Positions 49,532 through 60,474 of a stretch of DNA of 64,000 nucleotides are shown piece after piece. The position numbers and the translations under genes were made by a program. Under the pieces are notes generated by a model, which was not told where the DNA came from, made no database searches, and saw nothing but the letters and a program-made list of their open reading frames with translations. The stretch is from Dimorphilus gyrociliatus (Eukaryota; Annelida; Polychaeta; Dinophilidae): contig CAJFCJ010000005.1 in the NCBI GenBank assembly GCA_904063045.1, forward strand, positions 3,156,165 to 3,220,164. The letters run 5' to 3'. Each line of letters opens with the position of its first letter. The stretch's first letter is position 1.

Positions 49532-51450
49532 TTAATTTATTTTTGGTGCATATGCTAAGCATTTATCTTTTAATAATTGCAGAGGACTTTTAACTTGGGT
49601 ATGATCTATATCGGATTTGGAAGAGAATAGTAACAATTTAGATTTAATTAGTTCAAAGGTCAATGGGAATAATTCAAATTCTTCATTGTCGATATTCAAC
49701 CAAGCTTTAGTTTCGGTCTGAAATGAAAAATGAAATAAAATAGGATGAAGTTCCTCTGTAAGCAATAACTGCTAATGGGAGATCGAAAGGCAGAATACAG
49801 AATAAAAATGATATGCACAGCAATCGATTGCTGTTAGTTATTTAGCAATATTAAGTTCAAGTTTCAGAAGAAAGACGCTAACCTCTTTTGGCATCTGTGG
49901 ATTTAATTTTAACGATTGAACATCAATCGATTTGCGTTTTATTAGGTTTAAATTTTGGTTTTTTTCCCTGGCCCAACCCTCTTTTATAAATTCCATCTTC
50001 TCAGGAGCATCATTTAAAATGCTAACTGCTATACTTGATTCGTTTAATTTAGCATGAAGTTCGATACCAGATATACTTTCATTGTGTTCAATACCGCAAT
50101 TTTCATTAACGATTTTACTATAATCAACAGCTGGAAGTTCATATTGGGGCTTCAGTAGAATATGCCACCACCTCCATTTAGGTGGTTCGAATTTAGGAAC
50201 GCATTTATTACAACCAGAGCAAGGTAATGTATACGTGATGTCAGCTTGTATAGTTGGCGGCCAAGTACCACGCAGTGTTGTAGCCAAATAAGCAACTTTT
50301 CTCTTTAAGGGACCATAATACCAATATCTAATATATCGTTACAATATTTTAATAAATAAATAGATAGAGTATTAATAATTAATTAAATAATTAATCATAT
50401 AAATAAATAAAATACAATATTAAAGTACAAACTTGTCGACTTGGGCGTGAGTGTCGCGAAATGTTCCCCATAGAAGGTCTGACAGAGCGAATACTGGTTC
50501 ACCTTCTTCAGCCTTGCAAATAATTGAGAGAAGAAAATATGTAAATTGTGTTAGATTATCTTAAGAATTATTATTTTTACCCGAATTTTCATAATATTTT
50601 CCTTTTTAGTAACACCTTTAATAATAGACATAGCGGCTTCCAAACAATTTAATACTTCTCCGGAATCCCCAAATATTTTGTTTGCTACAGTATTAGTCTT
50701 TCCTAATGGAATTACGCCTACTGGAATATTTGATTTCGAAGAGCGAAACAAGCCAGTTACAATTTCTCCTACAGTACCGTTCCCACCAGCAATTACAATG
50801 GCGTCTACTTCATCCGCTTCTATAACTTTTGCATATTGTTTACCTTGACCTTCGTATTCAGTCTACATTTGAAGAGTTAAATTTGAAGGGTTAATATTTT
50901 CTAACGATATCTCTAATTATAACAAGTCGTTTACCCTTATTAAACTGACTTGTAAGCCAGCCAAATGGAGAAGGGGCGCTACATTCTTTTCATATATACT
51001 TCTAGCTTTGCTATACGGGATAAACTAGCCGATAATTACGACATGAATTATTTAATGATGAACTTTTTACCCTGACTGAGCAGCGGGATTTAAGAAGACA
51101 ATAACTCTTCTAGGATTGCCCAAATTGCAACTGACAGCACCATATTTCTATGTTAAGATAATTAACTTGATTTTTAGATTAATTTTTCCAAGTAAATGTT
51201 ATTAATCAACACTTACCTGAGCTTCTTTGCAATAAACTGCCCTTAATAGACTTTCTCTGTAACATATTCAAAAACAACGTGTGGACGATATTAAAGGTAA
51301 TTATCAAAATTATAAGCCTGAACTAGGTTAATCTTATATTATAAAAGGTCACCTGTATTTTTTATCACCCCACCAAATACCACCTCCTGCAATGGCACTA
51401 AAAAATACAGTTTTCTTCCAATTATTTCTTAACACCGAAAATATCCCCAT
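49532..51450 (-). CDS. AGK: Acylglycerol kinase, mitochondrial (lipid kinase / TIM22 subunit)
   Basis: Predicted 427 residues (human 422). Exons in coding order: 51450-51353, 51256-51217, 51147-51071, 51010-50935, 50862-50581, 50512-50433, 50327-49883, 49717-49532; phase is continuous. The N-terminus resembles human AGK (LRNNWKKT followed by a hydrophobic segment at about 15-30). The diacylglycerol-kinase catalytic fold follows: RRVIVFLNPAAQSG, KARSIYEKNVAPLLHLAG, AGGNGTVGEIVTGL, IPVGVIPLGKTNTV, DLLWGTFRDTHAQVDKYWYY. By family, it phosphorylates mono- and diacylglycerol and is a subunit of the TIM22 carrier translocase of the inner mitochondrial membrane. The nucleotide-binding motif reads GGNGT, where kinases of this family have GGDGT (Asn at residue 125). 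An insert holds a CSGCNKC motif (about 275-281). A non-coding 5' exon is likely, because an ATATAG acceptor-like site lies before the ATG. Confidence 0.93.
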
Positions 51451-52000
51451 ACTATCTATGACTTTGAACAAGTGTCTCCACCTATATTACAAAAACAGCG
51501 TTCATCATAGGCCTATATACAAGTAGAAAAATAAAATTTCTTTTATAGACTTATCAAACTTGAATAATTTATTCTAAAAAAAAAATGATTGAATTAGAAA
51601 TGTGAAATATTGGCTTTATTGTAATTTCTATGCAAATTACAAATATTATAACCTTTACACCTCTATATAAATATATTCTTCTGTTTATTATACTAGTTAT
51701 TCAAATATTCATACTCCTATAGACTTAATTATAAGAAGAGATGGCGTGTTTTTTTGAACATTATATACATTATAAATAGAAGGTTGACTATAGAACAAAT
51801 TAGATGAGTGTTAGAGTACGTCTAATTAATAAAAACGGAATATTTTCGCATCATTTATATTCATTTATTCGCTATGCTATTAACTAATAATTTATACTTT
51901 TTATTGACATTAACATGATAATTTTATCATTGGTTATTTGTTTAAAAAAAGACAATTAACGACAATAAACAGTTATGTTGGTAAACGATGTTTCTTTTAT

Positions 52001-52005
<5 letters not shown>

Positions 52006-52043
<38 letters not shown>

Positions 52044-52044
52044 T
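52006..52044. repeat. (CT)n microsatellite
   Basis: About 39 bp of near-perfect CT repeats upstream of AGK. Confidence 0.9.
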
Positions 52045-52787
52045 GTTCTCCTTCTCCTAATTTAATTCTTTATAAAATGATTGCGATCAATTATACTACT
52101 GTGTTCCTTTCTATTCGTGATTTCTAACTTCTTATATGAAAAGAAAATTAAAGACGAAAATGCGTTTCTTTTCAAAAAATACAGATGGCGTTAGAGGTTT
52201 AGTTATTGAACTTTTGTATACAGATCAATTGTATAAATGCATATATATATATACAGTATACTTTAGTCTATAATAAATTGATAGTATTATACAATTAATG
52301 TTCATATAATCTAACTATCTTTTTTATTTATTGATTACAAGGCGAGATAAAAAAAATTAACCATTCTTCTCTCAATTCTATTGATAAATGTCTTGAATAT
52401 GTATTATTCTTCATCGTCAAATGCTTCTTTTTCTTTTCTTCGACTTCTTCTTTCTTCTTCTTTCTTCCTCTTTTTATCACTTGACGAATGGCAGAATGAT
52501 CTTTATGCTAGTATTTTTTTTATCATATAAGAAATAAAGAATTTCATTAAGTTGACAACTGCTAAATATAATTTGAGAAATGGTCTATTAAAGAAAAGAC
52601 GAAATGTCTGCTCTTTTATATATTAATTACCTATTATTTTGAAAATAGACAATTCTTTAACTCTTATCAGTTGTTATCAGTACTAGGACCCCCTAAACTT
52701 TAATCCGATTACTACTTCTAAATTAACGATGTCGCCGCTAAAAATTAATTATAGACGCCTATGGCATGAACAAAAGTAACTCTAGAA

Positions 52788-52797
52788 AGCGCCACCT
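52788..52797. promoter_or_regulatory. CTCF-like core motif
   Basis: AGCGCCACCT matches the reverse complement of the invertebrate CTCF core (AGGnGGCrCT). A donor-like AAAG|GTAAGT lies about 30 bp to the right. A related TGCGCCACCT occurs at 21734-21743. Confidence 0.3.
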
Positions 52798-53908
52798 GTC
52801 GCCACTATTGCGTAATTAGCAAAGGTAAGTTTTAATAGATTTCGGTGTTACTTTGAAATAAAATACCTTTAGAAACAAATTAATATAAAAAACCTCTAAA
52901 TGATTGATTGAATTAATTAGTTTTGTTAATTAAAAGCCTAAAATGTTATTATTATAACTAATTAGTCAATTTATAACTTCTCAAAACAACAGTTCATATC
53001 ATCAGTATAAATTTCGAAGAGAAACATAACAAATATATATATAATAACCTATAAAACAGTGAAGTAGACCTTTTCCTTCGCCGTTTTATTATCTTTCTTT
53101 TCTGTTTTTTTAAAAAAACAACTAAAAGTTACAAATTAAAAAAGAAACAATGAAAATGGAAAGTTAGTTAAGTTAAGGTTATTGAACTATTGTTAGATAG
53201 ATACAGTATATGTATATATAGCTATTAGACTTTCAATGAAAAGAATTGAATTAGAATATTGAATAATTAAAAATCTAGCAAATGATTGATAAATGAGACA
53301 GAATAGAGAAAAAAAAGAGAGAAAGAAAGAAAAAAATTACAAGTTTATACTTATAAAGTATATCTAATCCGCTTAAATTGAATATTTTATGAGAATAAGT
53401 CACGCAAAGATTTCTATTTTGTTGTAGTCCTATAATAGAAATTGAAAGTACGATACATACAGTATACAATGTCTACTAAATGTATATATATATATATACA
53501 AAATAAGCATTTTCTACTTATTTATATAAATTAAAGTATATTTGATTAAATTTCTATTTATGTATTTAGTAGTGTCCTTGATAGATTTTGATTTTTACTA
53601 TAGAAAAATATAAGTAATCGCTTGTTAAATACTTGAAAAGAATTTGAAAATAGAAGGATAATGTGACGAAAAGGCCGACTTTTAAAGGTAAATTGAAACC
53701 TTTAGAGCTTCAAAGAAAAATAAAGGGAATTACGCGACTTTGAGTTAAGTGAAAGACAAGTAGGCGGCCTGACCTAACCAATTGGGAGCAATATGACTTT
53801 TTAAGAAGCGAAAAATGTTCCATTATACCGATTGCGTAACAAGTCCTTTAAGAGTTGTAAAAGAAAATGCGTATACAACTCCCATAAGCGTAGACAAGTG
53901 TGAAATTA

Positions 53909-53920
53909 GCCGCCATCTTT
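53909..53920 (-). promoter_or_regulatory. YY1-type promoter motif
   Basis: The minus strand reads AAAGATGGCGGC, the extended YY1 consensus typically found just downstream of metazoan transcription starts. No gene is recognised next to it. Confidence 0.35.
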
Positions 53921-56480
53921 AACATTTCAATCGGCCACGAGATGATGGTCTATACGAGGCTCTCGACGCCTTGTTATGTAATCGTAAAAGCTAGCGTCGC
54001 CCCACTTTTAGAATTCGCAGTGCCCTATAGCCCTTCTTCAAAACTCTTCCCACCTCTTTTTTTTTTACGATATTTCAAATAAAACGTTCACCGCACGCTT
54101 GTGCTGAACGATTAATCGCAAGTGTATACAAATGATAAAGAGATCAGAGGATTTTAGAGAATTTTAGAGCCCTGCAGTTACATTTCATGATTCTCTTGAA
54201 TCTTTTTAGTCAATAAATAGTCGCTTTGACCTTTTTAGCGGATATTCATCGAGATAGCGTGCAATTGATAAGGTTAGCTAACACTTGGAGTTTTTTTTAA
54301 GAGGAGTTTTTAAAAAGGGGCGGGTTTTATTCATATATGGAGAAGGGGGAAGGGGGTGGGGTTTCTACTTTTTTCCATTCATCTATTATAATATTAATAA
54401 AGGGGGCAGGAATTTCTGTATAATAACATTAATAAAGATATAAAACATTACGTTTTGGTAACTAAACGATAAAAATGAAGAAAAAAAGACTTTTTTGACA
54501 TATGAAAGGTAATAAAATTAGTGAAATAAGCAGCTTTTTATCCTAATTGTACTATAAAAAAAACTTCGAAAGTTATTTTAATAGGAAAGTAAGAATGTTA
54601 ATTAAAATAAAATATGAATATTTATGACTTTTCCCCCTACTAGACGTATTATAAAAAGTTATGTCATCTATGACTAGTCTGAGAGTTTAATGATATATAC
54701 GCGTAATAATTGGTAATAAAAAAGTGGGAGTTGACGGATAAAAAGATAGAGTTCGAAAAAGCTGATGAAGATGATGAAGGGGAAAAAGTTACGATCTGAT
54801 GGTGCAATATTGGGAATGTCTTGTTTTTCTTTCATTGGTGACTCTTGAAAGAAGAGCGGTCCCTAAGTTCACGGTCCCATGCTGCTTGTATAAAAGATTC
54901 GTAATGCATACCGCCTTGTCTAATCAAATCACTTTTAAGTTATACAATATATGTATATATTCGTACAATTGAAGTTTTCTCCCTTAGAAACTTATTTAAA
55001 CCGAATTAGATGTAATTGTAGGTTAGAGGGGGAAATAATGGTCGTTCTCATTTAATGTATGAATAGATATATAAGGGATTCACGATCACCTTTCTCCACC
55101 TAAATAATATCAGTAAAATTTTATATATGCATGGCTTGATGGGTAATTTTAAAGTCTTTTTAAAACGAGACTAATGCGCACAGACACGCGGCTTCTTTAA
55201 TTCTTTCTTTTCTCTTAAAACTTATTTTACTTTTTCTAATAATTTTAGGGATCGGCTCCAAGATGGCCGATATTCACCCGATATTATATCCGCAAAACGT
55301 CTTATTAAAACTATTGTTAAATCGTTTTCTTCCGATATATGAGAAGATTTTATTTCTATGCCCTCAAAGGGCAAAGATTCCTTACTTCTTAGGCCTAAAA
55401 AGGAAAACAATATATTTCCAATGTATGAAATGTTTTTGTATGGTTTCATCTGACAAAAAGAGAGAGATTCTTTTTTGGATTGGACAGCGAATGGTGGTTG
55501 GAGAGAGAGAGAGAGACAGAGAGACAGAGAAAGAGATAAATAGTAGGGGGTAGGGAATTAGATAAAGGGGAAGGGCAATATCTAATCTCAGTGGAAATTC
55601 CTTAAAGCTTTTTCTCTTTTTTAATTAAAACTCTATGGTAATGTACGACATTTGAGGGAAAAAGAAGGGGCAATCTCAACAGACACAATAAACCAAATCA
55701 TTACCCAATACGAATGTGCTCAATTCCCATCCATCAATCACTAAAGAATGAAAATCATCCCATTCAAAAGTTAACCAGACTAACGACTTGGCGTGAGGGG
55801 CTGTATGAGCGGGAATTCCTTTTTTTCTCACAACATCAAAGGTAAAAAAACTGTACATAACTAGCCACGCCCCTTTGCAAGATCTCGATCCGATACATTA
55901 ATCGCTTATGTACACAGCATATGTTACGGATCTGACGACTCGTTATATCGATTTTAACGATTATGAAGCGCTACGGAAGAAAAAGCGACGCCAGCTGCCT
56001 TTTTTGGAAAAACTTGCTGTGCAACTCATTTGCATAATTGTTACCCCCTTACGAGAGGACGCCGAGAAAAATGTGTTGTTTACGGGAGGTAATATGGCCA
56101 GGTGTCGCCGTTACTTTTTTTTAACCTCGAATATTCTCTTTAAGAAAAGAAAATATTAATAAAAAGAAAATTCATAAAACCCGCATTTCCTCAATATTTC
56201 CTAGACGTCTATAGCGGTAAAGACGTGACTGGGCATGTGTATAGATTGGGCGAGAATCAGGGAACGCCACCTGTATAATTACATTGTTCATCTATCAGCG
56301 ACCCCCCGCGGAGTCTTTGATGATATGATGTGCGTACCGCTTGGTGGTCGTTGTAGGGCTTGTAATTTTTTTTTCAAGCGGCGTGAACGACTGTTTTCTT
56401 CTTATTCGGTCCCAAAAAAACCGTAAATTATTTATGCACTAAGCCACATAAATGGGTGAGGAGGCAGAAAGAGAGAGACA

Positions 56481-56484
<4 letters not shown>

Positions 56485-56523
<39 letters not shown>
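56485..56523. repeat. (GA)n microsatellite
   Basis: About 39 bp of uninterrupted GA dinucleotides in the gene-poor region. Confidence 0.9.
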
Positions 56524-56528
<5 letters not shown>

Positions 56529-57496
56529 CAGCAAAAGAAATATTCACTATTCAAAACCTATTGACAGATCAGCCTTGTAATCCGCTTTAACGTTTTATGA
56601 TAATATTTATGCTTGGTTGACTTAGTCGAGTGAGTGTATAGTCCATTGCGTAATTAAGCTGATTTTTTTCTTTCTTGTTTTCTTCCTCAACACCTCCATG
56701 TTTCTCTCTCTTTTTTTCTCTTTTTCTTCCGTTGTTCTTCTCAACTATATGCTTAACAAATCTATATCTTCATATTTTTCTTAAATACGAACATAGACAA
56801 AACACGTAGTACAAAGGAAAATACTTATAAATAATAATAATATACTCTAATAATATACTCTCTGAAAGGGGGATTTATTAATCTTTCATAAATTATACTT
56901 AAACAATTATCACTTTAATATATCTCTTTCAGTTGACTTCTCAAGGATTTTTATAAAAGAACAAACTTAATCTCTACCATTCTTTGGCGCCAATGATAAG
57001 AAAATTTATGGGAAAACTTTATATAAATCTATAAAAATCAAAATTAATGTTTCCTCTAAATAGAAGAAAAAAAATCTATTATTGTATTGAATATATTTTT
57101 TTTTAAAAAAACAAACAATTCAAATGTAAAAATTATGAAAAAGAAAAGAAAAATGATGAAGAAAAAGTGTTAAATAATTTTGAATTTATCAAGGTAAAAC
57201 CGTAGAAAATGTAACATTTTTATATAGAATCAAACGCGTTCCACGCGCTCCCGGTATTATGTTCTCTGTCACGCTGATTTGATCATCTGATATGTCACTA
57301 TATTCACCCACTTCAGAACGGAAGTGGAATTTTTATAGGAGCGTTCTTTTTACAACGTTTTTTCTTTATTCTAATCCTCTATTATTACAATTTATCATGA
57401 TATTTTTTTTTATATAGACTGAAAGCACTTTGCAGTTTGTTTATTGTTTATTTTTTTGCCTGTTAATGTAAGTATAGATATAAATACTCTATATAT

Positions 57497-57498
<2 letters not shown>

Positions 57499-57535
<37 letters not shown>
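57499..57535. repeat. (TA)n microsatellite
   Basis: About 37 bp of TA dinucleotides in the gene-poor region. Confidence 0.9.
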
Positions 57536-57539
<4 letters not shown>

Positions 57540-60143
57540 CTTTTGTTTATTCTTTATTTACATATAAAATATATTTCACATTTTTTTTATAAAAAAAATG
57601 GGATTGGTTAATTATTTTTTTCTAACACTAAACCGGATATAGTACTTTTAAACCGTTATTGAAACGACGCCCACCTTCTCTTTCTATATAACGATTTTCG
57701 TTCAATCGCATAAGTGTTTACATAGTCTGGGTCTCTTGCGCTCTTCTTTTTTTCGATAATCCGATATTGCAGCATATTAACCCTCCTCTATTGAAAGGAA
57801 GAGAAACTTAATCCTTCAAACACATAAGATTGTGACTATGTTCTTTTTTCTTCTATTATTTTTAATATTTATATATTATTATTATTATTACTTTTAATAT
57901 TTACTTAGCTAACCATAGTTAGTCGTTTCTCTTTTACCACAAATTTACGGAATAAATTACTAATAAAATATTAAAAATCTACTCTTTGTAACGCCGAAAA
58001 CGGAAGCGTTTAAGCCGCATCCACCTCTTAGGAGATTAGGTCATAAACATTCTTTTATAGAGCGTACTCTTACAAAATTCTCTTGTTCAAGTATGTATAT
58101 ATTAGGTATTACATAATTTACACCCTAACTATTTTCTACGATTTACCCGACTAAACCCCTCCTTCCCAATTCTAAATATGGAAGAGAAAAAAGACAAAAA
58201 TCTGTCATTCTCTCTCTTTCATTCTTTCTCCCCCCCCCCCTACTTCGTTGTAGTCAGAGATTATAAAGGCGGTTTATTCAAGTTAATAGACCTCATATTA
58301 TAAAACAGGCAATGAAAAAAAGAGAGATTATCATAAAAATCGAATAGAATTAGTACGGAATAGAGAGAAAAGGAACTAGAAGAGTAAATTGACAAATATA
58401 GCCATATGTTTTGTATATATTTATATATATAATTGATGCCATATCCCATCATCGGCATTCTTTTTTTTCCTTTATCCCTCTTCTTTTTGACTCGTGCGGA
58501 CAGAAGCGGTCATATAATCGCCTCTTTTTTTAAGCACGCGAACGCGTTTTACGCGTGCAAATGCCTCCCCGTTGCCCTCTCTTTCTCTCTTGAATAGGTG
58601 TAAAAATGCTCTTTGTTCTTTTTCAAAAGTGGTAAAAAATAATCCATGTCCTATTATCATTAACTCTTCTTTATCGATGCCGACAAAGTTATACTTATCT
58701 ATTTAGAGTTTTTGAACTTTTTTCCCCTATCAAGGTATATAGGGAGAAAGCGAGGACGGGAAGGGAATTGATTATTGTAAGAGAAAGAATAAGTAGAAGA
58801 AAGAAATAGAAAGATATTATTAGAAATAAATCTTAATTGAATAATCGAAGGTTGAAGAAAAATAGAAAGAGATTTAAGGAGATCTTTTTTCTTTATTTGG
58901 TCGAATTATTTATAGAAAAAAATTATATCTTGTATCTTATTTTTTAATCCCTTAATCTGCAAAAGTTCAGCAGAGAGTTGATACTGGAATCGTAATCGTT
59001 TTCAAATAAACATTTACTCGACCTTCGATTCCATCTGATTACGTAATTGACGCGCACTAGAGTTTCCGGTTGATATACGCCTAATTTTCCCTTCAATTCT
59101 TCTCTTGACAATTCTATTCGGGAGGAGGTGGACTAAACTCATTTAAAGAATAGACCCATCAAGAGACCCTCGTTTTAGATACACTACCCTTTAACGATGC
59201 CAAATAATGTGGTTTATTGTCGTTTGGAAGGCAATTGGCCGGTGGCAATTTTAGGGTATAAAAATTATGCAACAACGTGATAAATCACGGTGCTTCATTC
59301 ATATCTTTCATTCGTTTCAATAGCTTAATTCTATTTCGAGATAATTAAAATATTTTCCCTCGATTTCTCTTTATCCTACTGATAAGGAACAATGTGGAAA
59401 GAGTAAAGATCGTTCAAGTGACCCACCGAGACTAAATATTAGAAGACTAAGTTCTTATTTTTTTCTGAAACAAGTATGAACGTGCAATCTAAATATAACG
59501 AACCAAAAGCGCTTTAGAAGCCGGAAAGTGATACGTATTTCCTTGAAAAGAAAGGTAAGTTTTATACCATCTCCCTGGGAAAATTATATTTTAGATTATT
59601 TTCAATGCCGACTGGTGCTATGAAGAAAGAGAGAGAGTTATACAAGAAGGAAGGGAAAGGACGATAAGCAGGATAAGGAGAGGGAGAATAAGAAGATACT
59701 AGATATCGATTATAAATTGTTACAAGAGACGTTTAAAATGTATATCATTCTTTTATCTCGTAGCTTTTCTCCTGTATACATATAATATATATGTAAAAGT
59801 ATATATATACCATATAGAATTCAATAAATTTAAAAAAGAAACATAAAATATCACTTCAACAATTGTCTTATTTTTTCAATCCTCTGGATAACTAGCACAA
59901 CCGAATAGACCAAAATAGTTATCTAAAAATAGAAATAAATATATATATATATGTATATATTTACTTGTACATCTATGTACAGTATATATATATATATATA
60001 TAAATAGACTTCATTCTTTTTACTATATAATATCGTACGTATGCTCTCTCCATAACGTAACTTTGTACATGATGATATGAAAGACAGATAAGCGGAAAAC
60101 AAATAAAACGAGAGATAGAGTCTGAGAGAATTGAGAGAGAGAC

Positions 60144-60148
<5 letters not shown>

Positions 60149-60175
<27 letters not shown>
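60149..60175. repeat. (GA)n microsatellite
   Basis: GA repeats about 300 bp beyond the PRDM1 stop, probably within or near its 3' UTR. Confidence 0.85.
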
Positions 60176-60474
60176 CATAAATACACTATGACAATAACAA
60201 AATTTTATAATTTAAATATAAAAAAGAAAAGAAAAAATAATTGAAAAATTCTGAACAGTTTTCTTTTCATTTCTATAAATAAATGAAATTTGAATGAATG
60301 AAACCAGAGAATATAGAGAGAAAAAAAATGAAATATAAATATAATGAAGAGAACATAAAAACAAAAAAAAATACCACTTCACAAATATTTGGATATAAAA
60401 GAAAAAAAAATATAGTTCACAATTTTTTGCTTTGTCTTTTTTTTAATGATTAAAGGTTTTCCTCTCCCGATTAA

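Larger units (their letters stand above)
51451..60474. other. About 9 kb without a recognised gene
   Basis: Between the AGK start and the PRDM1 stop. Its edges should hold the AGK promoter and the PRDM1 3' UTR. Open frames here are short, low-complexity or lack domain similarity. It contains (CT)n, (GA)n and (TA)n microsatellites, a CTCF-like motif (52788-52797), a perfect YY1-type motif (53909-53920) and a second YY1-like ATG context near 55258. It may hold regulatory DNA for PRDM1 or unrecognised non-coding RNA. Confidence 0.5.

Noticed and set aside
53900-54082. 60-codon plus-strand frame near the YY1-type motif
   Set aside because: The motif is on the opposite strand and the frame shows no similarity or splice signals of note.
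55908-56159. 83-codon plus-strand frame in the gene-poor block
   Set aside because: Some plausible composition but no recognised motif or phased splice partner; not supportable from sequence alone.
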